From RBG-16-66-20 sp035499575 (GTDB taxonomy: Bacteria; Pseudomonadota; Gammaproteobacteria; Burkholderiales; SG8-39), in the NCBI GenBank assembly GCA_035499575.1, contig DATJYN010000037.1, positions 1-49,785 of the forward strand: a stretch of 49,785 bases of DNA, in the 5' to 3' direction. How positions within the stretch are numbered: position 1 is the first letter of the stretch; each line of letters begins with the position of its first letter. The notes beneath the pieces are model-generated. The model saw nothing but the letters and a program-made list of their open reading frames with translations. It did no database searches and was not told the DNA's origin. Both the position numbers and the translations under genes were made by a program. Below are positions 33,047 through 41,527 of the stretch, one piece after another.

Positions 33047-34128
33047 GCGGCCCTTTTCGATTGCCCGCGCACCGCGTTCGCGATCGCGGCGCCGACCTCG
33101 GCGGTCGAGGCCTTGCCTTTCATGTCGGCAGTGTGCGGCCCGTCGATGATCACGCGCTCGATGGCGCGCACCACGTCGGCTGCCGCTTCCGGATGGCCGA
33201 GGTGCTCCAGCATTAGCGCGCCGGACCAGATCTGGCCGATCGGGTTGGCGATCTTCCTGCCGGCGATGTCCGGGGCCGAGCCGTGCACCGGTTCGAAGAT
33301 CGACGGCGCTGTGCGCTCCGGGTTGATGTTGCCCGAGGGCGCGATGCCGATCGTGCCCGCGGTGGCGGGCCCGAGGTCGGAGAGGATGTCGCCGAACAGG
33401 TTGGAGGCGACGATCACGTCGAAGCGGTCCGGGTTGAGCACCATCTGAATGGACAGGCCGTCGACGTGGTACTGGTCAGCGCGGATGTCGGGGTATTGCC
33501 TCTTCATCTCCGCGAAGCGCTCGTCCCACCAGGGCATCGTGATCGAAATGCCGTTCGACTTGGTGCAGGAGGTGACGTGTTTCTTGCGCGTCTTGGCGAG
33601 CTCGAAGGCGTACTTCATGATGCGGTCCGTGCCCCTGCGGCTGAACACGGACAGCTGCGTCACGACTTCCTGCGGCGTGCCCTCGAACATGCGGCCGCCG
33701 ACGTTGCCGTATTCGCCCTCGGTGTTTTCGCGGATCACGTAGTAGTCGATATCGCCGGGCTTGCGGCCCGCGAGCGGGCAGGGCAGGCCCTCGAACAGGC
33801 GCACCGGCCGCAGGTTGACGTAGAGGTCGAACCAGCGCCGGAAGTTGATCAGCAGGCCCCAGGCGGAAATGTGGTCGGGGACGATGGCCGGGTTGCCGAC
33901 CGCGCCGAAGTAGACCGCGTCGTAGCCGCGCAGGATTTGCTGCGCGTCGTCCGGGCACATCTTGCCGTGCGCCTTGTACCAGTCGCAGCTCCAGGGGAAT
34001 TCCCGCCATTTGAAGGAAATGCCGTGCTTGGCGCCGACGGATTCCATCACCCGCAGGCCTTCGGGCATCACTTCGCGCCCGATGCCGTCGCCGGGGATCA
34101 CTGCGATTTTGTGTTCGGTCATGAACAC
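33043..34128 (-). CDS. Tartrate/D-malate-type dehydrogenase, copy 2
   Basis: A 361-residue paralogue of the next gene: IPGDGIGREV, FDLYVNLRPVRLFEG, IRENTEGEYGNVGGR, TKSNGISITMPWW, NLFGDILSD and EPVHGSAPDIAGRKIANP. The IRENTEGEYGNVGGRMFEG region differs from copy 1, so the two probably differ in substrate (2-hydroxy- or 3-alkyl-malate-like acids). The longest frame starts at GTG 34128; ATG 34122 (MTEHKIAVIPGDG) is the more natural start. A TATACT on the minus strand (34134-34129) lies 6 nt before that ATG, predicting a leaderless transcript. Confidence 0.9.
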   Translation of the reverse strand: MFMTEHKIAVIPGDGIGREVMPEGLRVMESVGAKHGISFKWREFPWSCDWYKAHGKMCPDDAQQILRGYDAVYFGAVGNPAIVPDHISAWGLLINFRRWFDLYVNLRPVRLFEGLPCPLAGRKPGDIDYYVIRENTEGEYGNVGGRMFEGTPQEVVTQLSVFSRRGTDRIMKYAFELAKTRKKHVTSCTKSNGISITMPWWDERFAEMKRQYPDIRADQYHVDGLSIQMVLNPDRFDVIVASNLFGDILSDLGPATAGTIGIAPSGNINPERTAPSIFEPVHGSAPDIAGRKIANPIGQIWSGALMLEHLGHPEAAADVVRAIERVIIDGPHTADMKGKASTAEVGAAIANAVRGQSKRAA

Positions 34129-34136
34129 AGTATAAC
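34129..34136. promoter_or_regulatory. Symmetric -10 core between dehydrogenase copy 2 and tsaB
   Basis: AGTATAAC gives TATAAC on the plus strand (34131-34136), 9 nt before the tsaB ATG and 16 nt after a TTGTGT -35 candidate (34109-34114). On the minus strand it gives TATACT (34134-34129), 6 nt before the ATG at 34122. Neither start codon has a Shine-Dalgarno, so both mRNAs would be nearly leaderless. Confidence 0.55.
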
Positions 34137-34145
34137 TAAGCGCCG

Positions 34146-34814
34146 ATGAAATTTGCCGCCTTGGAAACCTCGACCGAGTGGTGCTCGGCCGCCCTCTGGA
34201 TCGACGGCGAGATCCTGTCGGCGGAGGAGCGCGCCGGCAATCGCCATTCCGAACTCGTGCTGCCCATGCTGGAAGGTCTTTTGATCAAGAAAAACATCGC
34301 CATCGCAGAGCTGGACGCGATCGCCTTCGGCGCCGGCCCCGGATCCTTCACCGGCTTGCGCGTCGCCTGCGGGGTCGCGCAGGGGATCGCTTACGCGGGC
34401 GGCATCCCCGCCATCGGCATTTCGACGCTGGCAGCGATGGCGGAGGAGTCGGGCGGCGTGCGCGTCGTCGCCTGCCTCGATGCGCGCATGCGCGAAGTGT
34501 ATTATTCCGCGCTCGAACGCATGGACGGGAAACCCGGCGGCCGCTGGCTGGAAGTCGTTCCCGCACTGTGCGCCGCTCCCGCGGCCGTGCCGAAACCGCC
34601 GGGAGAGGGTTGGATCGGCTGCGGAAACGGGTTCGCCGCCTACGGGCCGATGGGCTACGCCAAAGTGATTCCGGACATCCATCCCACTGCCATGGCGGTC
34701 GCGCGCCTCGCGGCGCCGCGTCTCGCGGCTGGCGAAGGCGTGGACGCGGCGCAGGCCGTCCCCGTTTACCTGCGCGACAAGGTCGCATTTACCGAAGCGG
34801 AGCGCGGCGCATGA
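34146..34814 (+). CDS. tsaB: tRNA threonylcarbamoyladenosine biosynthesis protein TsaB
   Basis: A 222-residue ASKHA-fold partner of TsaD in t6A37 modification of ANN-decoding tRNAs. The N-terminal FAALETSTEWCSAALW and the GAGPGSFTGLRVACGVAQGIAY block are diagnostic. As usual it lacks catalytic metal ligands and acts as a scaffold with TsaD and TsaE (not in the window). rimI follows with an ATGA overlap, the common bacterial arrangement. No Shine-Dalgarno precedes the ATG, and a -10-like TATAAC ends only 9 nt upstream. Confidence 0.96.
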   Translation: MKFAALETSTEWCSAALWIDGEILSAEERAGNRHSELVLPMLEGLLIKKNIAIAELDAIAFGAGPGSFTGLRVACGVAQGIAYAGGIPAIGISTLAAMAEESGGVRVVACLDARMREVYYSALERMDGKPGGRWLEVVPALCAAPAAVPKPPGEGWIGCGNGFAAYGPMGYAKVIPDIHPTAMAVARLAAPRLAAGEGVDAAQAVPVYLRDKVAFTEAERGA

Positions 34815-35272
34815 GCGCGGTGCTGAAGCACGAGCCGCGGCTCGCCTTGATGCGCGATGCCGATTTGGACGACGTCCTGACGATCGAGAATGCGATCTAT
34901 TCGCATCCCTGGACGCGCGGCAACTTTGCCGATTCGATCCGCTCCGGCTACCAATGCTGGACCTGGCGCAGCGGCAGGGAGCTGCTCGGCTATTTCGTGC
35001 TGCTGGTCGCCGCGGGCGAAGGCCACTTGTTGAATCTATCGGTGGCCGCCGGACACCAGCGCAACGGGCATGGCAGCACGCTGCTGGAGGAGGCCATGCG
35101 CCTGGCGCGCGGGCGCGGCGCGCATCATGTCTTCCTCGAAGTGCGGCCGACCAACGCGGGAGCGAAGGCGCTGTACAGCCGTTTCGGCTTCCGCCAGGTC
35201 GCCGTGCGTCCCGGCTACTACCCGGCGCATGAGGGGCGCGAGGATGCGCTGGTACTGACGCTCGCCCTATGA
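34811..35272 (+). CDS. rimI: Ribosomal protein S18-alanine N-acetyltransferase
   Basis: A 153-residue GNAT enzyme that acetylates the N-terminal alanine of ribosomal protein S18. Features are IENAIYSHPWTRGNFADSI (family signature), the acetyl-CoA loop VAAGHQRNGHGSTLLEEAM and VRPTNAGAKALYSRFGF with RPGYYP. It sits between tsaB and udg with 4-nt overlaps on both sides (ATGA at 34811 and 35269), so translation of the three genes is coupled. The assignment rests on these motifs and on the conserved tsaB-rimI order. Confidence 0.95.
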   Translation: MSAVLKHEPRLALMRDADLDDVLTIENAIYSHPWTRGNFADSIRSGYQCWTWRSGRELLGYFVLLVAAGEGHLLNLSVAAGHQRNGHGSTLLEEAMRLARGRGAHHVFLEVRPTNAGAKALYSRFGFRQVAVRPGYYPAHEGREDALVLTLAL

Positions 35273-35952
35273 GCCGCCGCAGCGAAGTGCTGAAGGAGAT
35301 GGGCTTGGCTCCCGTATGGAGGTTGAGGAATTCCGCGGCCGCTGAACCGCCTTTCCCCCCGGCCGAAGAGCAGGCCCATCCTCGAAATTCGGTTGAGCAA
35401 ATGGATTGGCCGCAACTCAAGGCCAGGGTCGCCGGCTGCACCGATTGCAAGCTGCGCGCCGGCTGCCGGCAGACCGTGTTCGGCGTCGGCGACCCAAACG
35501 CGGACTGGCTGCTGGTCGGCGAGGCGCCCGGCTCGGAGGAAGACCGGCTGGGCGAGCCGTTCGTCGGACAGGCGGGCAAGCTGCTCGACAACATGCTCGC
35601 GGCGATCTCCCTCAGCCGCGGCAAGAATGTCTACATCGCCAACGTGCTCAAGTGCCGGCCGCCCGGCAACCGTGATCCCGAGCCTGACGAAGTGGCGAAG
35701 TGCTCTCCGCATCTTCTGCGGCAGATCGGACTGATCCAGCCAAAATTGATCCTGGCGATGGGGCGCTTCGCCGCGCAGACGCTGCTGGGTACGGACGCGA
35801 CCATCGCGAGCCTGCGCGGGCGGGTGCATCAGTACGCCGGGGTGCCGCTCATCGTCACCTACCACCCGGCCTACCTGCTGCGCAACCTGCCGGACAAAGC
35901 CAAGGCCTGGGCCGACCTGCGCTTCGCCGTGAAGACGATCGCCGGAGGCTAG
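35269..35952 (+). CDS. udg: Family 4 (SPO1-type) uracil-DNA glycosylase
   Basis: Removes uracil from DNA; family 4 enzymes carry a [4Fe-4S] cluster. Candidate ligands are Cys57 and Cys60 (GCTDCKL) and Cys129 and Cys145 (LKCRPPGNRDPEPDEVAKC); Cys66 is extra. The catalytic GEAPGSEED is at 84-92, and the second motif is VTYHPAYLLR near the C-terminus. Residues about 17-45 form a Pro/Ala-rich linker after a short N-terminal helix (RRSEVLKEMGL), common in betaproteobacterial members. The stop shares CTAG with the convergent lplT stop. Downstream of rimI with a 4-nt overlap. Confidence 0.95.
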   Translation: MSRRSEVLKEMGLAPVWRLRNSAAAEPPFPPAEEQAHPRNSVEQMDWPQLKARVAGCTDCKLRAGCRQTVFGVGDPNADWLLVGEAPGSEEDRLGEPFVGQAGKLLDNMLAAISLSRGKNVYIANVLKCRPPGNRDPEPDEVAKCSPHLLRQIGLIQPKLILAMGRFAAQTLLGTDATIASLRGRVHQYAGVPLIVTYHPAYLLRNLPDKAKAWADLRFAVKTIAGG

Positions 35953-37232
35953 CGGTGCCCGCTCTCGGAGCGGGCGAAGGCGAGCAGTTTTTCGATCTGG
36001 TCGGCGTGCTTGCGGTGGCTATGCTGGTACCAGCGCAGGATCAGGTACATCGCGGCGGCGACGAACAACCCGAACATCGCGATCACGACATAGATGGACA
36101 GCCCTGAGGCAAGCAGCAGCGAGTAGGCCGCAATCATTACCAGGATCGAGGAGTTCTCGTTGAAATTCTGCACGGCGATCGAGCGTCCGGCGCCCACCAG
36201 GTGGTGGCCGCGGTGCTGCAGCAGCGCGTTCATCGGCACCACGAAGAAGCCCGCCAGGCCGCCAATCAGGATGATCAGCGGTACCGCCAGCCAGACCGAG
36301 CGCACCATGTCCATCAGGATCACGATCAGGCCCATGGCGATGCCGAGCGGGATCACCTTTGCGGCCTGGTCGAGGCGCACGGTAATCGACGCCAGTACCG
36401 CGCCCGCGGCGATGCCGAGTGCGCAGACGCCCTGCAGCATCGATGCATCGGACAGGTTGTAGCCCAGCGCCGCCGCCGACCAGTCGATGACGATGAACTG
36501 CAGCGTCGCGCCCGCGCCCCAGAACAGCGTGGTCACGGCGAGCGACACCTGGCCGAGCTTGTCCTTCCAGAGGCTTTCGATGCAGCGTACGAAGTCGCGC
36601 AGGGTTTCGCGGGGATGGCCCGGCAGCAGCTTCATCGGCACTCCGGTGCGCGGGATGTACAGGTTGAACAGGGCGGCGACCGCGTAGATCACGATGATGA
36701 TCGCGACCGCGGCGTCGGGCGGGGTATCGATGCCGGTATCGATGAACGGCAGGTCCAGCCCAAGCAGCACGTCGGCGACGCCGGTGCGGATCAGGAACCC
36801 GCCGAGAACGACGCCGAGGATGATCGATGCCACCGTGAGCCCTTCGATCCAGCCGTTGGCCGCAACCAGCTTCGAGTGCGGCAGGTATTCCGTCAGGATG
36901 CCGTACTTCGCCGGCGAGTAGGCCGCCGCGCCCAGGCCCACGAGCGCGTAGGCGATGAGCGGGTGGACGTCGAACAGCATCAGCGCGCACCCGGCGATCT
37001 TGATGGTGTTGGCGACGAACATCACCGTGCCCTTGGGCAGCCGGTCGGCGAAGGCGCCGACAAAGGGCGCCAGCACCACGTAGGAGATGACGAAGAAGAA
37101 TTTCAGGTACGGCGTCACCCAGGCGGGTGCATCAGCCTGCATCAGCAACGCGATCGCCGCCACCAGCAGCGCGTTGTCGGCAAGCGACGAAAAAAACTGC
37201 GCCGCCATGACGATGTAGAAGCCCGATCCCAT
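35949..37232 (-). CDS. lplT: Lysophospholipid transporter LplT (MFS)
   Basis: A 427-residue major-facilitator protein with about 12 membrane helices. The N-terminus (FYIVMAAQFFSSLADNALLVAA) and SPAKYGILTEYLP are typical of LplT, which flips lysophospholipids inward for re-acylation. The usual partner Aas is not adjacent; the PlsB/PlsC-type enzyme at 29.2-30.6 kb is the only acyltransferase in view. I chose the ATG at 37232; the longer frame runs into alr sequence. A TATAAG (37247-37242, minus) ends 9 nt before the ATG and there is no Shine-Dalgarno. The lplT/alr/radA neighbourhood is conserved in Betaproteobacteria. Confidence 0.93.
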   Translation of the reverse strand: MGSGFYIVMAAQFFSSLADNALLVAAIALLMQADAPAWVTPYLKFFFVISYVVLAPFVGAFADRLPKGTVMFVANTIKIAGCALMLFDVHPLIAYALVGLGAAAYSPAKYGILTEYLPHSKLVAANGWIEGLTVASIILGVVLGGFLIRTGVADVLLGLDLPFIDTGIDTPPDAAVAIIIVIYAVAALFNLYIPRTGVPMKLLPGHPRETLRDFVRCIESLWKDKLGQVSLAVTTLFWGAGATLQFIVIDWSAAALGYNLSDASMLQGVCALGIAAGAVLASITVRLDQAAKVIPLGIAMGLIVILMDMVRSVWLAVPLIILIGGLAGFFVVPMNALLQHRGHHLVGAGRSIAVQNFNENSSILVMIAAYSLLLASGLSIYVVIAMFGLFVAAAMYLILRWYQHSHRKHADQIEKLLAFARSESGHR

Positions 37233-37241
37233 GCGGCGGTT

Positions 37242-37247
37242 CTTATA
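37242..37247 (-). promoter_or_regulatory. -10-like hexamer of lplT
   Basis: On the minus strand 37247-37242 reads TATAAG (5 of 6 consensus bases), ending 9 nt before the lplT ATG. The gap to ATG has no purine-rich ribosome binding site. I see no matching -35. The same bases on the plus strand give TTATAG, a poor candidate for alr, which has its own promoter 55 nt further. Confidence 0.45.
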
Positions 37248-37278
37248 GCATGGCACGCCACGCCTTGCGCGGCCCTGG

Positions 37279-37307
37279 ATGACCTTTGCGCGTGCGGCGG
37301 GTATCCT
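37279..37307 (+). promoter_or_regulatory. alr: Promoter of alr
   Basis: ATGACC (37279-37284, 4 of 6 to TTGACA) and TATCCT (37302-37307, 4 of 6 to TATAAT) are separated by exactly 17 nt. The -10 ends 7 nt before the alr ATG and no Shine-Dalgarno is present, so the transcript should start at or just before the start codon. Confidence 0.5.
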
Positions 37308-37314
37308 GCCGCCC

Positions 37315-38385
37315 ATGCCCAGACCCATTCGAGTGACGATCAGTTCGGCTGCTCTCGCGCACAACCTCGCGGTCGCTCGCGAGCACGCGGGGCCGGCGAA
37401 AATCTGGGCGATCCTCAAGGCGAACGCCTATGGGCACGGGCTGCTGCGCTGCGCGCAAGCGCTGGGCGCGGCCGACGGCTTTGCAGTGCTCGACTTCGTC
37501 GAAGCGCTGCGGCTGCGCAGCGCGGGCGTCGGCAAGCCGATCCTGATGCTGGAGGGCTTCTTCAAGCCCGAAGACGTCGAACTGATGGCCAGGCACCGGC
37601 TGACGCCGGTGATCCACAACATCGAGCAGATCGAATTGCTGGAAAAAAGCCGCTTCGAAGGCAAACTGCCGGTCTACCTCAAGGTCAACAGCGGCATGAA
37701 CCGGCTCGGCTTCACAGTCGACAACATCCGCCTTGCGTGGAATGCGCTCGAAGCGCACGCCGGCGTCGACTCGGTCACTTTGATGACGCATTTCGCGGAC
37801 GCCGACGGCGAGAGCGGCGTGGCCGCACAACTGCAGTGGTTCAACGAACTGACCCAGCCCTTCGATGCGCCGCGCTCGCTGGCCAACTCCGCGGCGCTGC
37901 TGCGCTTTGCCGAGGAAACCCGCGCCGACTGGGTGCGGCCCGGCATCATGCTCTATGGCTGCTCGCCGTTCGGCTTCAAGAGCGCCGAGGAGATCGGCCT
38001 CAGGCCGGCGATGACGCTGACCTCCGAAATCATCGCGGTGCAGCACCTGCAGGCAGGGGAGTACGTCGGCTACGGCCGGACCTACCAGGCGACGCAGGAA
38101 ATGACCATCGGTATCGTCGCCTGCGGCTACGCCGACGGCTATCCGCGCCATGCGCCCAGCGGCACTGCGGTGCTCGTCGCCGGCGAGCGCACGCGCACCG
38201 TCGGCCGCGTCTCGATGGACATGATGTGCGTGGACATCAGCGACATTTCCGAGGCATACATCGGGTCGCCGGTAACGCTCTGGGGCGAAGGCCTGTCTTG
38301 CGACGAGGTCGCGGCCTCCGCGGGCACGGTGAGTTACGAGTTGCTTTGCGCGCTGTCTTCGCGAATACCGGTGGTCGAAACCTAG
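37315..38385 (+). CDS. alr: Alanine racemase
   Basis: PLP-dependent racemisation of L- to D-alanine for peptidoglycan. A 356-residue fold-type III enzyme: catalytic Lys35 in WAILKANAYGHG, VYLKVNSGMNRLGF, RPGIMLYGCSPF, and YGRTYQA with the catalytic Tyr of the opposite face at about 255, then RVSMDMMCVDIS. The in-frame start at 37279 would add 12 residues and overlap the promoter elements; ATG 37315 (MPRPIRVTISSAAL) matches the family. The stop overlaps the radA GTG by one base (TAGTG). Confidence 0.97.
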   Translation: MPRPIRVTISSAALAHNLAVAREHAGPAKIWAILKANAYGHGLLRCAQALGAADGFAVLDFVEALRLRSAGVGKPILMLEGFFKPEDVELMARHRLTPVIHNIEQIELLEKSRFEGKLPVYLKVNSGMNRLGFTVDNIRLAWNALEAHAGVDSVTLMTHFADADGESGVAAQLQWFNELTQPFDAPRSLANSAALLRFAEETRADWVRPGIMLYGCSPFGFKSAEEIGLRPAMTLTSEIIAVQHLQAGEYVGYGRTYQATQEMTIGIVACGYADGYPRHAPSGTAVLVAGERTRTVGRVSMDMMCVDISDISEAYIGSPVTLWGEGLSCDEVAASAGTVSYELLCALSSRIPVVET

Positions 38386-39737
38386 TGGCGAAATCCAAGT
38401 CCGCCTACGTTTGTTCCGATTGCGGCGCGACGGCACTGCAATGGTTCGGCGCCTGCCCGTCCTGCGGCGCCGCGGGGACGCTGGTCGAGACGATCGCCGA
38501 TCGCGGCACGTTAAAACGCGTCACGGGAACGGCACCCGGCGCCATATCGCTGGACCGGGTCGAAACCCGGGAACTGGAGCGGCTTTCGACCGGCATCGAC
38601 GAGTTCGACCGCGTCCTTGGTGGTGGTCTCGTGGCGGGGCAGGTAGTGCTGATCGGCGGCGATCCGGGGATCGGCAAATCGACGCTGCTGCTGCAGGCCC
38701 TGTCGCTGATCGGCGCTGCGCACAGCACGCTCTACGTTTCCGGCGAGGAGTCCGCCGAGCAGGTCGCCCTGCGCGCGCGGCGGTTAGCGCTCGATGCGCG
38801 CCCGGTGAACTTGATCGCCGAAATCCAGCTGGAGCGCATCGCGGCGGCGCTGGATGCGCAGCGGCCGCAGGTCGCGGTGGTGGATTCGATCCAGACGCTC
38901 TGGTCCGAGGCGCTGCAATCGGCGCCCGGCTCGGTAGCGCAGGTGCGCGAGTGCGCGGCGCAGCTCGCGCGACACGCGAAGAAGAGCGGCACCGCGCTGT
39001 TCATCATCGGCCACGTCACCAAGGAAGGCACCATCGCCGGCCCGCGCGTGCTCGAGCACATCGTCGACACGGTGCTCTATTTCGAAGGCGACACGCATTC
39101 CAGCTTCCGGCTGGTGCGCGCGGTGAAGAACCGCTTCGGCGCCGTCAATGAACTCGGCGTGTTCGCCATGACCGACAAGGGCCTGCGCGCGGTCACCAAC
39201 CCGTCGGCGCTGTTTCTCTCGAACCACGGCAAGGACGTGGCCGGTTCCTGCGTGCTGGCGACGCTCGAAGGCACGCGGCCGCTGCTTGTCGAAATCCAGG
39301 CGCTGGTGGACAGCGCGCACACGCCCAATCCGCGCCGCCTGTCGGTCGGGCTGGAGCAGAACCGCCTGGCGATGCTGCTCGCGGTGCTGAACCGCCACGC
39401 CGGAATTCCGACCTGGGAGCAGGACGTATTCGTGAACGCGGTGGGCGGTGTGAGAATTGCCGAGCCTGCGGCGGATCTGGCCGTTTCCCTCGCCATCGTT
39501 TCTTCCCTGACGGATAGGGCGATTCGAGGCAAAACGGTGGTGTTCGGCGAAATCGGCCTCGCCGGCGAAGTCCGCCCCGCGCCGCGCGGCCAGGACCGCC
39601 TGAAGGAAGCCGCCAAGCTCGGCTTCGAGAAGGCGATCGTACCCAAGGCCAACCTGCCGAAGGCGAATATTCCTGGGATCGAGGTACTCGCCGTCGAGCG
39701 CGTGGACCAGGCGGTCCAGGTCCTGCGCAATCTGTGA
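38385..39737 (+). CDS. radA: DNA repair protein RadA
   Basis: A 450-residue RecA-like branch-migration helicase acting in recombinational repair. It has a zinc finger with Cys10, Cys13, Cys24, Cys27 (CSDCGATALQWFGACPSCG), Walker A GGDPGIGKST (91-100), the RadA-specific KNRFG (248-252) and a C-terminal Lon-protease-like domain (about 300-450). The GTG start at 38385 gives the standard MAKSKSAYVC N-terminus; the much longer open frame upstream is an alr shadow. The region 39445-39545 is comparatively AT-ending in codon use (AGA, AGG, CGA). Confidence 0.97.
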   Translation: MAKSKSAYVCSDCGATALQWFGACPSCGAAGTLVETIADRGTLKRVTGTAPGAISLDRVETRELERLSTGIDEFDRVLGGGLVAGQVVLIGGDPGIGKSTLLLQALSLIGAAHSTLYVSGEESAEQVALRARRLALDARPVNLIAEIQLERIAAALDAQRPQVAVVDSIQTLWSEALQSAPGSVAQVRECAAQLARHAKKSGTALFIIGHVTKEGTIAGPRVLEHIVDTVLYFEGDTHSSFRLVRAVKNRFGAVNELGVFAMTDKGLRAVTNPSALFLSNHGKDVAGSCVLATLEGTRPLLVEIQALVDSAHTPNPRRLSVGLEQNRLAMLLAVLNRHAGIPTWEQDVFVNAVGGVRIAEPAADLAVSLAIVSSLTDRAIRGKTVVFGEIGLAGEVRPAPRGQDRLKEAAKLGFEKAIVPKANLPKANIPGIEVLAVERVDQAVQVLRNL

Positions 39738-40492
39738 GGGTCGTCGCGGTCACAGGCGGCGCGCAGGGCATCGGGCGCGCCGTCTGCCTGTTCTTCGCCA
39801 ACGCGGGCTACGCGGTTTCACTCGCGGATCCCGATGCGGCCGCGGGACGCGAAGTCGCGAAGATGATCGAGAAAACGGGCAGCAAGAGCCTTTTCGTGCG
39901 TACGGACGTCGGCGTGGCGTCGCAGATCGCCCGTTGGGTGGCACGCACGGTAGGCGAGTTCGGTTGCCCCGACGCGCTCGTCAACAATGCCGGCATCGGC
40001 CGGCGCGCACCGTTCCTCAAGCTGAAGGCGCGCGATTTCGACCACGTGATCGCCGTGAACCTGCGCGGGACGTTCCTCTGTTCGCAGGCCTTCGCAAAGC
40101 ATATGGCGAAGCGCGGCCGGGGAGGCGCCATTGTCAACATCGCCTCGACCCGGGCCTTCATGTCGGAGCCGGGCACGGAGGCCTACACGGCGTCGAAAGG
40201 CGGTATCGTCGCGCTCACCCATGGCATGGCGATGAGCCTCGGGCCAATGGGCATCCGCGTGAATTCCGTGAGTCCGGGATGGATTGAAACGCGCGACTGG
40301 CAATACTCGCGGCGCTCGCGAAAGCCGCTACATTCGAAAAAGGACCGGCTGCAGCATCCGGTCGGCCGCGTCGGCCGCCCGGAGGACATCGCCGAAGCCT
40401 GCTTCTACCTCGTCGAGCAGGCCGGTTTCATGACCGGCCAGAACGTCACGCTCGACGGCGGCATGACCGCCAAGATGATCTACGAGGAATGA
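39734..40492 (+). CDS. SDR-family NAD(P)-dependent oxidoreductase
   Basis: A 252-residue classical short-chain dehydrogenase: cofactor motif TGGAQGIG (7-14), NNAG (about 86-89), catalytic Ser in VNIASTRAF, YTASK with catalytic Tyr/Lys (about 153-157), and PGWIETRDW. The N-terminus is short, as in many SDRs whose Rossmann strand starts the protein. The substrate cannot be named. The GTG start overlaps radA's stop (GTGA), so it is coupled to radA, though no functional link is known. It ends back-to-back with the aldo/keto reductase stop, forming TGATCA. Confidence 0.9.
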   Translation: MRVVAVTGGAQGIGRAVCLFFANAGYAVSLADPDAAAGREVAKMIEKTGSKSLFVRTDVGVASQIARWVARTVGEFGCPDALVNNAGIGRRAPFLKLKARDFDHVIAVNLRGTFLCSQAFAKHMAKRGRGGAIVNIASTRAFMSEPGTEAYTASKGGIVALTHGMAMSLGPMGIRVNSVSPGWIETRDWQYSRRSRKPLHSKKDRLQHPVGRVGRPEDIAEACFYLVEQAGFMTGQNVTLDGGMTAKMIYEE

Positions 40493-41527
40493 TCAGACCG
40501 GGGGCGGGTTTCTGTCCGAGAAAGTACCACGCTGGTGCCAGTACGGGTAGGGCAAGGTCACCGCACTCGCCGCGTCCAGCCTGGCGATTTGCTCCGGCGC
40601 CAGTTTCCAGCCGACAGCGCCGAGGTTCTGCTTCAGCTGCTCTTCATTGCGTGCGCCGATGATCAGCGTGGACACCGACGGACGCTGCAGCAGCCAGTTG
40701 AGTGCGATCTGCGCGTTCGTCTTGCCGGTGTCTTTCGCGATCGCGTCGATCACGTCCACGATCTTGAACACGTGCTCGTCCGGCACCGGCGGGCCCTTTT
40801 CGACGACGAGCTGGCTTTGCAGGCGACTGTCTTTCGGCAGCGGCTGGCCGCGGCGCAGCTTGCCGCCGAGCCGGCCCCAGCCGAGCGGGCTCCAGACCAC
40901 CGCGCCCACGCCCTGGTCAACGGCGAGCGGCATCAGCTCCCACTCGTAATCCCGCCCGACCAGCGAGTAGTAGGTCTGATGCGCAACGTAGCGCGCGAGC
41001 CCGTACTTTTCCGACACCGCGAGCGACTTCATCAGGTGCCAGCCGGAGAAATTCGAGCAGCCGATATAGCGGATCTTGCCGGCGCGCACCAGGTCGTCCA
41101 GCACGCCGAGCGCTTCCTCGACCGGCGTCAGCGCGTCGTAGGCGTGCAGCTGGTAGAGATCGATGTAGTCCGTGCCGAGCCGCCGCAGGCTCGCATCGAC
41201 CGCGTTGATCAGGTGGTATCGCGTGTGGCCGAGCTGGTTCGGCCCGGGGCCGCGACGGAAGCTGCCCTTGGTGGAGATGATCAGGTCATTGCGGCGTCCC
41301 TTGATGGCCTGGCCGAGGATTTCTTCCGCCATGCCGTTCGAATAGCCGTCCGCCGAATCGAACATGTTGAAGCCGGCTTCGAGGCAGATGTCCACAAGGC
41401 GCGTCGCTTCCTTGACGTCGCTCGCACCCCAGGCCTTGAAGAATTCGTTGCCGCCGCCGAAGGTGCCGGTGCCGAAGGTGAGCGCCGGAACCATGAAGCC
41501 GGAGGCGCCGAGTTTTCTGTATTCCAT
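40493..41527 (-). CDS. Aldo/keto reductase
   Basis: A 344-residue TIM-barrel NADPH reductase: FDSADGYSNGMAEEILGQAI (catalytic Asp and Tyr), the Lys in IISTKGSF, the His in LYQLHAYD and the cofactor site LIIGARNEEQLKQN. It resembles the YajO/Tas-like bacterial AKRs with broad carbonyl specificity. The ATG at 41527 overlaps the hpnE stop by one base, placing it last in the hpnCDE operon. The link to squalene or hopanoid metabolism is only by position. Confidence 0.93.
   Translation of the reverse strand: MEYRKLGASGFMVPALTFGTGTFGGGNEFFKAWGASDVKEATRLVDICLEAGFNMFDSADGYSNGMAEEILGQAIKGRRNDLIISTKGSFRRGPGPNQLGHTRYHLINAVDASLRRLGTDYIDLYQLHAYDALTPVEEALGVLDDLVRAGKIRYIGCSNFSGWHLMKSLAVSEKYGLARYVAHQTYYSLVGRDYEWELMPLAVDQGVGAVVWSPLGWGRLGGKLRRGQPLPKDSRLQSQLVVEKGPPVPDEHVFKIVDVIDAIAKDTGKTNAQIALNWLLQRPSVSTLIIGARNEEQLKQNLGAVGWKLAPEQIARLDAASAVTLPYPYWHQRGTFSDRNPPPV

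Noticed and set aside
37187..37200. T7 run in the lplT coding start, resembling the dctQ case
   Set aside because: No GC-rich hairpin precedes it on the sense strand.
36201..39737. Apparent 1178-residue frame ending in RadA
   Set aside because: The part before 38385 is an out-of-frame reading across lplT (antisense) and alr; RadA begins at GTG 38385 with its zinc finger.
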